Shown here: positions 15,780-27,178 of the stretch, one piece after another
Layout of the letters: each line of letters begins with the position of its first letter
How positions within the stretch are numbered: the first letter of the stretch is position 1
DNA from: Chitinispirillia bacterium
Lineage (GTDB): Bacteria > Fibrobacterota > Chitinivibrionia > Chitinivibrionales > Chitinispirillaceae
Direction: 5' to 3'
DNA length: 53,324 nucleotides
Assembly: GCA_009784115.1 (NCBI GenBank)
Contig: WRCH01000005.1
Span: 1-53,324 of the forward strand
Translations under genes and position numbers: made by a program
The notes under the pieces: generated by a model
What the model was told of the DNA's origin: nothing
Database searches by the model: none
The model's input: the letters and a program-made list of their open reading frames with translations, nothing else

Positions 15780-17852
15780 GTGAGAAAGTTAAACGCTTCA
15801 GCGTACGGTTTGATGATGATCATGATGATCTCTTTGTGCGTATCGGCGCAGAGGCATGATACTATTTGGGTGCCGGTCACCTATTATGATTATTGGTCAG
15901 ACAGAACTAACCCCGAATTTGAACAGCCGCATCAGGGCGGAGTGAGAACGGGTGCGGTTTTGAACCGGCTTGACAGTGATTTTAAGCCTGTTGCCGGGCC
16001 GAATGCCGGTTCTAACAGAAGTATGGGAATCGCTCACTGGTTTAGAGACTGGCAAACTTACTCGGGCGGAGCTTACGGAAGAAACCATACTTCACGCGCG
16101 TCTAACCCGGGGTTGTCAGCCCATCCGGGCGTTGCGCCGGGTTATAATCCGCCCACACAGCCGTTTCAGACGACTTTTAGCCGTGAGTGGGACAGTCCTG
16201 TAAGTTTTACGGGAAATATCAATTTAAGTCACGATACCTCATTTAAAAATATTGTAATCAGAGATTCTCTGCCGTTTAGGCTGATGGCCGACGGCAGCGG
16301 AAGATACGAGTATGTAAACGACCACTTTTTCCCGCTGAGAAACCGCGGTTTTGCTGAAAACGGAGGCGATAACTGGGTCACTGTTGAAGGGGCGCGCAAC
16401 CGCGGCAGAAACTACGCTTTCACAATGGAGTTAGTGTACCCTTTTATTGCGCGCGACGTCAACAACATGGTTTTTAATTTTGAGGGCGACGATGATGTAT
16501 GGGTATTTGTTGACGATTTTCTCGTTTTGGATCTTGGCGGTATAAAGAGCCGCGCAAGGGGATCATTTCGATTAAGAGACCACGGAATAAGCGAGGGGGG
16601 CAGGCATACCCTGCGCGTATTTTACGCGGAGCGCCACTCTGAGGGGTCTGTAATACAGATCCAAACAAATATTGTGTCGCCTCCCGCCGATATCAAACTT
16701 AGTACAAGCAATGTTCCGGGGAACACCGGCGCCTATATCGACGGCACTATTCCTCCCCCGCCCGGTCAAACGGCGTGGACTGTAGAGGATACGGTGAGAA
16801 TATGGTCTCACATTTTCAGTGAAAGCGGCGATCTCTTAAATGTTAACTGCGACAGCGTCACTTGGAAAGTTACCTACGCAAACGGCAGAGACACAACTTT
16901 TAAAGGGTGTAATGTTATGTTTGTGCCAACCGTTGCCGGCAATATGACCGTCAATGTAACATACGTAGACCCCGAGAACCCTAACGAACCGGTGACCGGC
17001 CAGGCCGGAGCGAGTTTCAGGGCGCTCCCGGCAGACTCTCTGTGGGTAATGAGAGAGGGTTATCTCAAAGACGGTATTTTTAATAATAATAATGAGTACA
17101 GGGTTACGGTACAAAACGGGGCATACTTTGCGGCCGGTGAGTCGGAGATTATGCTTTGGATTGTTGAGGTAGACAGGCACGGTAACTTTGTTCAGCTTTA
17201 CGCCGCAGACGGCAGGCCCAAGAGAAACATTATTCCTGAGATCGCCGATAAGCGTGTGGTTAGCGTCTCTTTTGTTACCTCGAACGGTTCGCAGCTTAGA
17301 TTGGTCAGAGAGTTTGCGGGCGAGGGTCTTGAAACGATAGTTACATTCAGCGGACAGGTATACGTTTGTGAGGCGGCGAGCTGTCTGCAAGACAGAACCG
17401 CGGCAATAGAGACGGGAACAGTCGGGTTTCCCGCTACGGCTATCGGCCCCAACCCTTTTATTCCGGGGCGCAGCGATTTAAGAGATCTTGGCGCGGCTTA
17501 CGATTTTTATAAGGCCGCTATTGACCGTTCAAACACAGGCGGAAAAGGTGTTCTCATAACGGCGGACGCTCCCGCGAAACTCAAGGCCGCGCCCGGAGTT
17601 AGAGGCAGAGCGCCCGGTTTCGGCAAAGTTACGATTTATGACGCGGTAGGCAACGTGGTGCACGTAGGCACGCTCTTTGAGTCGGGCAGCAGCGCCCGCT
17701 CCTACGCTTACGCGTGGGACGGCAAAAACACAAGAGGCCGCACCGTTGGTCCGGGAACCTATTTAGTGGTAATAACCGGCGTAGAAGAAAAAACCGGAAC
17801 CGCCTTTAACCCGCCAAGGCGCAAAATAGGCGTCAAAGGAACAGGAAAATAA
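15780..17852 (+). CDS. Fibro-slime domain secreted protein
   Basis: A 690-residue exported protein. The GTG start at 15780 is preceded by GAGGGGGA and gives a signal peptide (MRKLNASAYGLMMIMMISLC, then VSA/Q). A longer frame from TTG 15741 begins inside a palindrome and is unlikely. Residues of about 25-310 carry the fibro-slime domain: DTIWVPVTYYDYW near the start, then MVFNFEGDDDVWVFVDDFLV, LDLGGI, HTLRVFYAERHSEGS. Such proteins are known from Fibrobacter and are linked to adhesion to plant fibre. A middle beta-rich region (about 330-560) is unassigned. The C-terminus (IGPNPFIPG, TIYDAVGNVVH, WDGKNTRGRTVGPGTYLVV) is the same FlgD-Ig-like domain as in its neighbours. Confidence 0.9.
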   Translation: MRKLNASAYGLMMIMMISLCVSAQRHDTIWVPVTYYDYWSDRTNPEFEQPHQGGVRTGAVLNRLDSDFKPVAGPNAGSNRSMGIAHWFRDWQTYSGGAYGRNHTSRASNPGLSAHPGVAPGYNPPTQPFQTTFSREWDSPVSFTGNINLSHDTSFKNIVIRDSLPFRLMADGSGRYEYVNDHFFPLRNRGFAENGGDNWVTVEGARNRGRNYAFTMELVYPFIARDVNNMVFNFEGDDDVWVFVDDFLVLDLGGIKSRARGSFRLRDHGISEGGRHTLRVFYAERHSEGSVIQIQTNIVSPPADIKLSTSNVPGNTGAYIDGTIPPPPGQTAWTVEDTVRIWSHIFSESGDLLNVNCDSVTWKVTYANGRDTTFKGCNVMFVPTVAGNMTVNVTYVDPENPNEPVTGQAGASFRALPADSLWVMREGYLKDGIFNNNNEYRVTVQNGAYFAAGESEIMLWIVEVDRHGNFVQLYAADGRPKRNIIPEIADKRVVSVSFVTSNGSQLRLVREFAGEGLETIVTFSGQVYVCEAASCLQDRTAAIETGTVGFPATAIGPNPFIPGRSDLRDLGAAYDFYKAAIDRSNTGGKGVLITADAPAKLKAAPGVRGRAPGFGKVTIYDAVGNVVHVGTLFESGSSARSYAYAWDGKNTRGRTVGPGTYLVVITGVEEKTGTAFNPPRRKIGVKGTGK

Positions 17853-18098
17853 AAAAAAGATGCGGGAAACAGAAAACAAAACATATTAATCAAAACAAAC
17901 GTCTGTCCTGATTTTGTGTACAGTTTTTTAATGTTTAGGCGCATCCATTAAATAAGATAGTTGCGCAGGCCCGTGAATAATATATATTATATGATATATG
18001 GGATATTGCATTTGTGTCCATAATCTCATTTTTGTCCTTTGAAAGAGCGAAAATAATAGTTATTTTGTTATAGAAATATTATGAAAGGAGCTGCGATT
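17853..18098. other. AT-rich gap upstream of the beta-helix gene
   Basis: About 245 nt without a coding frame. An AT block at 17980-18000 (AATATATATTATATGATATA) could hold a promoter, with TTGCGC about 16 nt upstream of TATATT, but this is weak. No repeat-family member. Confidence 0.4.
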
Positions 18099-21000
18099 AT
18101 GTCAGCAAAGCGGTTAAGTGCCTTGGTACTGATTTTGGCGGGTTTGTTTGTTCAAACCGCGTTTTCACAGAGTATTCTTACTGTGGGGCAGACAGATCCC
18201 GACGCTATGTACAGATCTGTTCAGGCAGCGGTAAACGCAGCGAGGCCGAATGACATAATAGAAATTTTGGACGTAGGCGTCTATCATGAGCAGGTGACTA
18301 TCGACAGTACTAAGGGCGGTCTTACCATACGCTCAAGGAGCCCTTTGAGCCGTCAAAAGCCTACCATCAGATGGCAGGATACGGAGAACAACAGGCCGAG
18401 AAACTCCACCGAAGCGCGTGATCCGCAGCACAGCGGCAACTTTGAAACTTGCGGCGCCTTGCGTATCTTGCGCGCGCCCAACGTAACTATTGACGGTATT
18501 GTGGTTGACGGCGGCGGCTCGGCCCCGTTTGCCTGGCCCTCAGTTTGGGACGGACGCTGGCCTCTTTTTCACGGCAACGCGGCAATTGCGGTTGTTGTGG
18601 CTCAAAACGCTGTAATAAGAAACTGCGACCTTCGCAACGCTTGGTTTGGTATTGCGGTAAAAGACAGAAACACCGGCGGCGTCTTTGCGAACAGAAACCC
18701 CGGCGACCAGGACAATACAGTTCCTCTTTCCCGTTTCGCCCAAAGCGGAAACCATCTGTTTGAATACAACCGTATTCATAATAACTCGGTGGGTATTTAT
18801 TTTGAAAGCTCATGGGACTTGGGATCTACAATCAGATACAACCTTATTTTCAATAACCATCACGGATCGCAGACCCCGACTCCGCCCGGAACCAACCGGC
18901 CCATGCCTAACGTAGAAGGCACGACGGATGACGCCGCAGCCGGAGCGATTTCGTTTAAGGATAATTATCTTTCACCCGTTGCCATTTACAACAATACCCT
19001 GTTTAACAACACGACAAATATTATCGGCGGTTGGCAGATCGGTTTTCAGCATCTTCTTTTTAATAATATTTTCAGCAGTTCGAATCGTGCGATCGGCCAG
19101 CAGAGTGTTTCCGGTTATATCGGTTACAGAGACGTTATTCCCGGTTTTCCAAACCGTATTCATAACAGCGTAATGTCCGCTTATAATGATGTTCAAACGC
19201 AGCCGCAGCAGTTTCAGCCGATATCGTGGTCCCCCCTTACCCCGCCGGAAGGATGTATTCCCACACACCAAACTTTTATTCAGGGATTGCAGATATTGAA
19301 TCAGGTTGGTAATCCTGCGGCCACACCCACACAATTCTCAAGCACAAACGGCTGCACCGCTACTTGGAACGCCGTTGCTCCCGGTGCGTTTATTCCCAAT
19401 ATGGGCGGGGTGACTATTCCGTCGGACAGGAATTTCAGATGGCTCCAAATGGAGGGGGTAACAAGGCCGGGCGTCAGTCTGCCTTCTCTGTTTATGTCGA
19501 CAGATCCCGCCCACGACGATTTTCTGCGTCCTAACTGGAGTCTGCCGGAAGTTCAAAATTTTATAAGAAACAGAGGCTGGGCGGCTGTCGGTATGTATAA
19601 CGCCGATGGGCAGGTAGCCGATCTCGGCGCTATAACTTCTATAGGCACCCGTCAGAACACGGTCGTAAGAGTTGTGCCTACCGATGTGGTTATGGTTAAT
19701 TCGACCACTGCCGAAGCGAGATTCGCTATAAATGTAGAGAGCGGTACTTTTAATAACCCGACGGTAAAATTTATCCGCTGGGTCTCACCGATTGACTCTA
19801 GGCCGGACGTAACCGGATTTAACGGCGATAAGATCGTTCCGGCGACCGCCATCAGCGGAACCGGTACTGCCCGTCCAATCACCGTTCCGCCGGGTACAGC
19901 TTTAAATACAAGAGGCGGTACTAACACTATCACTTTCACCCTTCCGACCGCCGTACCTGCTACCGGTACAAACTACGGTTTCTTTGAGATAGTTATAGAG
20001 GGCAGGGACGCTGCCAATAATCCTGTTACATCAGATATCGGATTTCTGCCGTTCCGCACACTTACGCACCGTCTTAGAATTGAGGTGTTTCCTCCTGCCG
20101 GTCCTATGATCTCTCGCACCGATGTCAACCCCGGCACCGCGCTTGATTCCGTAACTGCCGGCGAGCCGGTAAGGCTTCGCATTACTCCTTTAGAGGTTCG
20201 TGCGGGAGTTCCTATCCCGATTGAGTGGAGCGGAACACTCAATCGGCTCACGCTTTCGCTTCTTTCCGATGTTGTGGAGGCGAAAATGTTTACCGTGGGC
20301 AGTACTCCCCCTGCCGGAGAGCTTACGACTGTCACTAATTTGACGCCGCCTAACTCTCCTCACGTATTTCATGTTTATTTTGTAAGAAAAGCGGAAGAGA
20401 CAATCAGCGGAGCCGCTACCGCCGGAGCCGGTGCGAGTGAGATTGTATTCCGCGGATCCCAAAGCATAAGAGTTAAAGCGGGCCCGCCTGCCCGGGTCTC
20501 TTTTGTTGACCCGAGGTCAAGAGATCTCGGTATATCAATTATTGACGGCCGTCCGGATACTGTAGCCGCGCCTATAACCCCGGGAAGCATGCATCTTGTT
20601 ACAGCAAAGGTGCAGGACTTGTACGGCAACACAATTGACGACAATCCAAATATCGCATTGAGCTTGGTAATTGAAGATGCGATTCAAAGTGCGAAAAACC
20701 GCAACGGATGTATGGTTGCCGATGTTATAACTCCGTTAAGGAACGTAACTCCGCCGGACAGCTTGGTTAGATTTAATGTACAGGTGAGCTGCGGAATACA
20801 GAATGAATGGTTTGACATGAAAGCGACTATTACCTCTTCACCCAATAACGCCGGAGTAGGAGCTTTTGATATCGGCAGATTGAGGGTCGGACGTTCTCAG
20901 GAGAGGCTGTACATATTCTTTAGTGATGACGACCCGGCTAACGATGCTGATGTTACCGTTTACCACGACCCCGGTGTAGGGATAGAGGCGATAGTAAGGG

Positions 21001-23297
21001 ATAGAGAGCGTGTGGCCATTAAGGCTGTAGACGGGGGCGGAGCGGTAATGACCGGCTTTACCGGCCCGGTCTGTGTTGGCACTTCACGTCCTGAAGCTAT
21101 TGAGTTCTATGCAAGCGCAACCTCAGCGGAACGTCTTGGCACCAACCAGGCTGTTGTAAATCTTGTAGGCGGTAAGGGCGAAGTTTGGATCACATCCGCT
21201 GTAGGTGTAATTGATATGTGTATTACGGCGTCCAATGGAACCTGTGAGTCTCCAAACGCTGCCATTAACCCCGCTCAGCGCAGATGCGACGTCAATTTCG
21301 AGGAGCGCAGCAACGATATTGAAAGCGCTATTGTGCTTGCGGAAGATAACGGTAACGGTATACCAACAAGAATGTTAATAAATTTTGTCCCCGACGGCAG
21401 CTTTGAACCGGGCGGCGGTTGGAACTTGCCGCCGTCGGTCACTCTTATGTGGCCCGAGATTGTAGACCCTGCCGGTAATAATGTAACATTAACCGCCGCG
21501 GTAACGGTAGAAAATACTGCTGCAAACCCGACAGCTATCACAGCGACCGGCCCGCATCAGTTACAGGTTGTATTCCCGGGTACTCATGCTCCCGGTTATA
21601 CCACGGTAGAGGGAAGAAATACACTCGGCAGTCTTGTATGGGACGGAGAAGTGGTGGCGTTTTCGGTTGTTGACAGTATCGGCCCTATTATCTCCGCGGA
21701 AGGCGAAAAGTTTGGCACCGATCCCGATGGAAGAACAGGCCCGATGCTTATGGAGAATCCGGGAAGAACTCGTTCAGACACTATTATGATTCAGATTTCT
21801 GAACCTCTCCTTGTGCCTCATGCGCTGATGGGCGCTTCGATTCTGCATAGAAAACCGAGAGCGGGAGAGACCGCTCCGAGGTCGGATGTTAATGACGCCG
21901 CAGATGGGACGCCGAATATTTTAACCGTTACATCTTTATCACAAGCCGTAGGTGAATGGTTCTATCTTGGTTTGAGTAATTTTGGCGGAATTGAAATAGA
22001 CACCGGTGACTATATAAGATTTAACCCGGTCTCGGAGCATGATATCAGAGACGTACGCAGTAATGCAGTTAACCCTCTTAACCGCTGGGTGCGTTTAATA
22101 GACAAGCCTGTACCGCCGGTAATCACGGACGAAAGTTTTTACACAAACGATCCGGCTCCTGTGGTTGACTTAATTAACAATATTGCGGTTAGGTTCAATA
22201 AACCGGTAAATCTCGCATGGTTTGATGATATTTCCGTTACAATTTCCGGTACTACCGCAACCGGCAAGGCGGCGGCTATGGTGCATAGCGGCGCAATAAT
22301 AGACACCGGCGCTGCTAACGGAATTATCCATATCGACCCTACCAAAGCGTTTCCTGAGTTCGCTCCCGATTCGGATAACATACGTAACATAACAAGCGGC
22401 GCAATAGGTATTACTTTCAGTTTCCATAACAGCGGCGTAAGCCAGGGTTGGGCCAGCATAACCAGCTCAATTAGAGATCAGGCAAAACCGGTACTCGTTT
22501 CTGCCAGATTTCAAACTGTTGAAGGTAGAGAGGTACCCGCGGCAAACTATGTGGGCGCGGTGCTTAAACCCGGCGCTCCGAATGATGACGGAACTTTTGC
22601 GCGGGACACCCTCATAGTTACTTACACAGAGATGTTGGATGACGCTCACAGACATATCACTCAGCCGCTCAAGTTTTGGCGCACTGAGGGTGGTGTTACC
22701 TCTGTAGGTACTCCGGTGCTGGAGGTTATCGGTCAGAATCCGCAAATATCAGGTACCCGCAATAACCTGTGGCACCAAGTGACCTACATCGTTCACGGCA
22801 CCAACGACCGCGGAGCGTTTTTCGATGATGACACATTTCTCAAATTTTCAGACTCGGTTTCCATTAACACAACAGCCGGTACATATATTAAAGACGTGCC
22901 GGGTAACGAGCAGACGGTTCTTGAGAACAAAAAAATCGCTATAAGGATCGAGAACAAAGTGTCGTGGGGTTTGAGGATCTCAAACAATCCTTTTACCGCA
23001 AAAGACGCCAGAAGAGACCAAATGACTGTCCGCTTTACGCCTAACGTCAGAGGGGCAACAGATCTCGTAGCGAACGTTACGGTTCTGCTCTATGACCACA
23101 TGGGTAACCTTGTCAGAAAAGATGAAGCGCAAAGAGTGGGTGATGAACTGGAATGGACATGGAGAGGCCATAACAGAAGAGGCCGTTTAGTTGGAAGCGG
23201 TACCTATCACCTTAAAGCGGTTATGGAGATGCACTCTCGGAATTTAGGAATGTCTGATCGGACTACTGAGGTTCGGGCGGTTGGGTTTGTTCGGTAA
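18099..23297 (+). CDS. Giant secreted parallel beta-helix protein with sorting-like C-terminus
   Basis: A 1732-residue exported protein. AAGGAG lies 8 nt before ATG 18099, which gives the signal peptide SALVLILAGLFVQTAFS. The ATG at 18081 is upstream of that Shine-Dalgarno sequence. Residues of about 25-330 look like a right-handed parallel beta-helix of the pectin-lyase type (SVQAAVNAARPNDIIEI, APNVTIDGIVVDGGG, NAVIRNCDLRNAWFGIAVKD, YNRIHNNSVGIYFESS). Long beta-sandwich regions follow, including Ig-like stretches. The C-terminal 100 residues (ISNNPFTAKD, LLYDHMGNLVRKD, RRGRLVGSGTYHLKAV) are the shared FlgD-Ig-like domain. No catalytic residues could be assigned, so it may bind or cleave polysaccharide. 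A hairpin at 23317-23335 follows the stop codon. Confidence 0.85.
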   Translation: MSAKRLSALVLILAGLFVQTAFSQSILTVGQTDPDAMYRSVQAAVNAARPNDIIEILDVGVYHEQVTIDSTKGGLTIRSRSPLSRQKPTIRWQDTENNRPRNSTEARDPQHSGNFETCGALRILRAPNVTIDGIVVDGGGSAPFAWPSVWDGRWPLFHGNAAIAVVVAQNAVIRNCDLRNAWFGIAVKDRNTGGVFANRNPGDQDNTVPLSRFAQSGNHLFEYNRIHNNSVGIYFESSWDLGSTIRYNLIFNNHHGSQTPTPPGTNRPMPNVEGTTDDAAAGAISFKDNYLSPVAIYNNTLFNNTTNIIGGWQIGFQHLLFNNIFSSSNRAIGQQSVSGYIGYRDVIPGFPNRIHNSVMSAYNDVQTQPQQFQPISWSPLTPPEGCIPTHQTFIQGLQILNQVGNPAATPTQFSSTNGCTATWNAVAPGAFIPNMGGVTIPSDRNFRWLQMEGVTRPGVSLPSLFMSTDPAHDDFLRPNWSLPEVQNFIRNRGWAAVGMYNADGQVADLGAITSIGTRQNTVVRVVPTDVVMVNSTTAEARFAINVESGTFNNPTVKFIRWVSPIDSRPDVTGFNGDKIVPATAISGTGTARPITVPPGTALNTRGGTNTITFTLPTAVPATGTNYGFFEIVIEGRDAANNPVTSDIGFLPFRTLTHRLRIEVFPPAGPMISRTDVNPGTALDSVTAGEPVRLRITPLEVRAGVPIPIEWSGTLNRLTLSLLSDVVEAKMFTVGSTPPAGELTTVTNLTPPNSPHVFHVYFVRKAEETISGAATAGAGASEIVFRGSQSIRVKAGPPARVSFVDPRSRDLGISIIDGRPDTVAAPITPGSMHLVTAKVQDLYGNTIDDNPNIALSLVIEDAIQSAKNRNGCMVADVITPLRNVTPPDSLVRFNVQVSCGIQNEWFDMKATITSSPNNAGVGAFDIGRLRVGRSQERLYIFFSDDDPANDADVTVYHDPGVGIEAIVRDRERVAIKAVDGGGAVMTGFTGPVCVGTSRPEAIEFYASATSAERLGTNQAVVNLVGGKGEVWITSAVGVIDMCITASNGTCESPNAAINPAQRRCDVNFEERSNDIESAIVLAEDNGNGIPTRMLINFVPDGSFEPGGGWNLPPSVTLMWPEIVDPAGNNVTLTAAVTVENTAANPTAITATGPHQLQVVFPGTHAPGYTTVEGRNTLGSLVWDGEVVAFSVVDSIGPIISAEGEKFGTDPDGRTGPMLMENPGRTRSDTIMIQISEPLLVPHALMGASILHRKPRAGETAPRSDVNDAADGTPNILTVTSLSQAVGEWFYLGLSNFGGIEIDTGDYIRFNPVSEHDIRDVRSNAVNPLNRWVRLIDKPVPPVITDESFYTNDPAPVVDLINNIAVRFNKPVNLAWFDDISVTISGTTATGKAAAMVHSGAIIDTGAANGIIHIDPTKAFPEFAPDSDNIRNITSGAIGITFSFHNSGVSQGWASITSSIRDQAKPVLVSARFQTVEGREVPAANYVGAVLKPGAPNDDGTFARDTLIVTYTEMLDDAHRHITQPLKFWRTEGGVTSVGTPVLEVIGQNPQISGTRNNLWHQVTYIVHGTNDRGAFFDDDTFLKFSDSVSINTTAGTYIKDVPGNEQTVLENKKIAIRIENKVSWGLRISNNPFTAKDARRDQMTVRFTPNVRGATDLVANVTVLLYDHMGNLVRKDEAQRVGDELEWTWRGHNRRGRLVGSGTYHLKAVMEMHSRNLGMSDRTTEVRAVGFVR

Positions 23298-23316
23298 TAG
23301 GACAAAGAGTATTTAA

Positions 23317-23335
23317 GAGGGGGGCTGCCCCCCTC
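23317..23335 (+). terminator. Hairpin after the beta-helix gene
   Basis: GAGGGGGG, loop CTG, CCCCCCTC: a perfect 8-bp GC stem 20 nt after the stop. There is no T-run, so the terminator role is tentative. Confidence 0.5.
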
Positions 23336-23343
23336 GCTCCAGC

Positions 23344-23385
23344 CAAATGTCAATAATGACAAAAAGACGTCATTATTGACATTTG
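23344..23385. repeat. Perfect 17-bp inverted repeat
   Basis: CAAATGTCAATAATGAC (23344-23360) and its exact complement GTCATTATTGACATTTG (23369-23385) flank an 8-nt loop AAAAAGAC. It lies between the beta-helix and ROK genes and could be a transcript hairpin or a protein-binding palindrome. Confidence 0.8.
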
Positions 23386-23564
23386 TCTTCCGCTACCCCC
23401 CAGTGCGGGGAGGCCATGCTCCGGTGGAGCATTTGTCGGCCCCCGCAACGCCCCGCCACATTATCACCCCCAACCCCCTCAAGGGGGCTAAACATAGGAA
23501 AAGTCAAAAACAGAAAAAATCAACAACAGGAAAAGTCAACAATAAGAAGAGAAGGAAAATTTTA

Positions 23565-24527
23565 ATGAAACGGGCTATTGGGATTGATCTTGGCGGTACT
23601 GCTATAAAGGGTACTATTATGAGTGAGGATGGGGTTTGTTCGCATACTACCCGTGTTCCTACTGAGGCAACGCAAGGCGGGCAGCGGGTTTTGGAAAATA
23701 TATTATCACTTATTGATCAGTTGATTAAAAAAAGCGGACTGGCGCCTTCTGATTTTGTTGGTATCGGTTTTGGCACACCCGGTTTTGTTGATGAAGACGG
23801 GACAATTCTTGGCGGAGCGGAGAACTTGCCCGGCTGGAAAGGGACTCAAGTTTACGCGCCTATAAAGGAACGCTTCGGTTTTAAAGCACTCGGAGCCAAC
23901 GACGTAACCGCAGTAGCGCTTGCGGAGCTTAAGTACGGGGCTGGCCGCGGGGTAAATAATATTGTTTGCATGGCTCTTGGCACGGGGCTTGGCGGCGGGA
24001 TAGTTACATCCGGCAAACTTTACAAAGGCACACACGGCATGGCGGGAGAGGTAGGGCATATCATGGTGGAGCCGGATGGGTATCCCTGTACCTGCGGACG
24101 CAAGGGTTGTGTAGAGCGCTACGCCTCCGCAACGGGAATCGTACACATGGCCATAGAATTTTCCAAAGCGGCCGCCGGCAGCGAGATCACGCCGTTTGCT
24201 GAGATCGCCTGTAAAAATCCTGACGAAATAACAAGTAAAATGGTTTACGAATACGTTGCCAAATCTGATGCCATAGCTTTAAAAGTGCATAACAAAATGT
24301 GCAATATGTTAGGCCGCGCGGCAGGCACGCTAATAGACATCCTCTCCCCGGACCGTATAATTCTCGGCGGCGGAGTGATGATGGCCGGCGGCATAATAAT
24401 TGACACCGTAAAACAGTACACAAAACAATACTGCTGGCCGGCAATATTCGAACGCTGCGAAATAGTCCCCGCAAAGCTAAGCGAAGACGCAGGCGTAATA
24501 GGCGCAGCCTCATTAGCGCTGGAATAA
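23565..24527 (+). CDS. ROK family glucokinase
   Basis: A sugar kinase that probably phosphorylates glucose with ATP. It is 320 residues, normal for ROK proteins. The N-terminal phosphate loop is IGIDLGGTAIKG, the sugar-binding block is LGTGLGGGIV then HGMAGEVGHIMV, and the zinc motif CTCGRKGCVERYAS matches the CxCGxxGCxE ROK consensus. The C-terminal adenosine region is DRIILGGGVMMAGG. The start at 23565 has AGAAGGA upstream. The longer frame from 23376 reads through palindromes and is rejected. Glucose versus another hexose or N-acetyl sugar cannot be settled by motifs alone. No neighbouring carbohydrate genes on this strand. Confidence 0.9.
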   Translation: MKRAIGIDLGGTAIKGTIMSEDGVCSHTTRVPTEATQGGQRVLENILSLIDQLIKKSGLAPSDFVGIGFGTPGFVDEDGTILGGAENLPGWKGTQVYAPIKERFGFKALGANDVTAVALAELKYGAGRGVNNIVCMALGTGLGGGIVTSGKLYKGTHGMAGEVGHIMVEPDGYPCTCGRKGCVERYASATGIVHMAIEFSKAAAGSEITPFAEIACKNPDEITSKMVYEYVAKSDAIALKVHNKMCNMLGRAAGTLIDILSPDRIILGGGVMMAGGIIIDTVKQYTKQYCWPAIFERCEIVPAKLSEDAGVIGAASLALE

Positions 24528-24542
24528 CCCGCACACTTTTCC

Positions 24543-24590
24543 GCACCCCTTTAGGGGTGCAAGATTGTAGCCCCGGGTTTCAACCCGGGG
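24543..24590. repeat. Intergenic palindromes, family A
   Basis: GCACCCCTTTAGGGGTGC at 24543-24560 and CCCCGGGTTTCAACCCGGGG at 24571-24590, 10 nt apart. The same pair with the same spacing type occurs at 42949-42992. Confidence 0.85.
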
Positions 24591-24692
24591 ACGGATGGAT
24601 GGATGGATGGACGGACGGACGGGACGGATGGACGGATGGATGGATGGACGGACGGACGGATGGACGGATGGACGGATGGACGGGACGGACGG
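24591..24692. repeat. Imperfect GGAT/GGAC tetranucleotide tandem array
   Basis: About 100 nt built almost only of GGAT and GGAC units, phased mostly at 4 nt with three GGGAC slips near 24620, 24622 and 24683. It abuts the palindrome pair on its left. Such an array is prone to length change by slipped pairing. It is 230 nt upstream of ligA and is not in a coding frame I trust. Confidence 0.9.
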
Positions 24693-24803
24693 AAAACATA
24701 TTGATATCACGAAATTAAATTAATTGCCGGATATTATACGTGGTGTTATGGTATTAATCGTAAATTTGCAAATTATTTATAATAAATTGTGCATATTTCC
24801 CCA

Positions 24804-24886
24804 CCCGGGGTTGAAACCCCGGGCTGCATTGTATCGTCACCCGGGGTTGAAACCCCGGGCTACATTGTATCGTCCCTAAAGGGACG
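24804..24886. repeat. Tandem family A palindromes upstream of ligA
   Basis: Two identical palindromes CCCGGGGTTGAAACCCCGGG (24804-24823 and 24840-24859), each followed by a nearly identical tail GCTRCATTGTATCGTC, then a third palindrome CGTCCCTAAAGGGACG (24871-24886). The direct repeat unit is about 36 nt. They would lie in the ligA leader if its promoter is upstream, for instance in the AT-rich 24710-24790 segment. Confidence 0.85.
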
Positions 24887-24899
24887 CGGAAAAATATAA

Positions 24900-26906
<2,007 letters not shown>

Positions 26907-26913
26907 CACAGAA

Positions 26914-26952
26914 CATTTGTAAACAGGGCTTTTTTTACCCTGTTTACAAATG
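26914..26952. terminator. Terminator hairpin after ligA
   Basis: A perfect 15-bp inverted repeat, CATTTGTAAACAGGG and CCCTGTTTACAAATG, with a T-rich loop, 8 nt after the ligA stop. It lies between convergent genes and could serve both. Confidence 0.65.
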
Positions 26953-26980
26953 GTCGGAGCGCATTCCTCTTACCTTATTA

Positions 26981-27166
26981 TTATGCATCACGATCTGTAT
27001 TATTAAAATACTTATCATAGAACTCCTTTATTGACATTGTTTCAGTGTCAATTATCAGGCTTATCACCTCATCTTTTTCTATGATAGTTTCCCGTTCTGG
27101 CCTATCGTCAAGCGTTACATACGGCTCGACTCGCTGGTGGTGCATCATAATGAACCTCCCATCCAT
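26981..27166 (-). CDS. Small acidic protein of unknown function
   Basis: A 61-residue protein with the start at 27166 chosen because GGAG lies 8 nt upstream. The sequence is strongly acidic with a protein-like pattern (VTLDDRPERETIIEKDEV, MSIKEFYDKYF). No family recognised. A longer frame to 27217 would run through the inverted repeat at 27179-27264, which looks like leader RNA. It converges on ligA. It could be a chance frame, but the Shine-Dalgarno sequence and composition favour a real gene. Confidence 0.5.
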   Translation of the reverse strand: MDGRFIMMHHQRVEPYVTLDDRPERETIIEKDEVISLIIDTETMSIKEFYDKYFNNTDRDA

Positions 27167-27178
27167 ATATATTACTCC

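Noticed and set aside
23376-23564. N-terminal extension of the ROK kinase
   Set aside because: It is Lys/Arg/Pro-rich, crosses inverted repeats, and the DLGGT loop fits directly after ATG 23565.
24591-24692. CRISPR-like array
   Set aside because: Units are only 4 nt with no spacers; it is a microsatellite.
24804-24886. Tandem palindromes upstream of ligA as a riboswitch
   Set aside because: The same palindromes occur next to unrelated genes, so they are a dispersed repeat rather than a gene-specific sensor.
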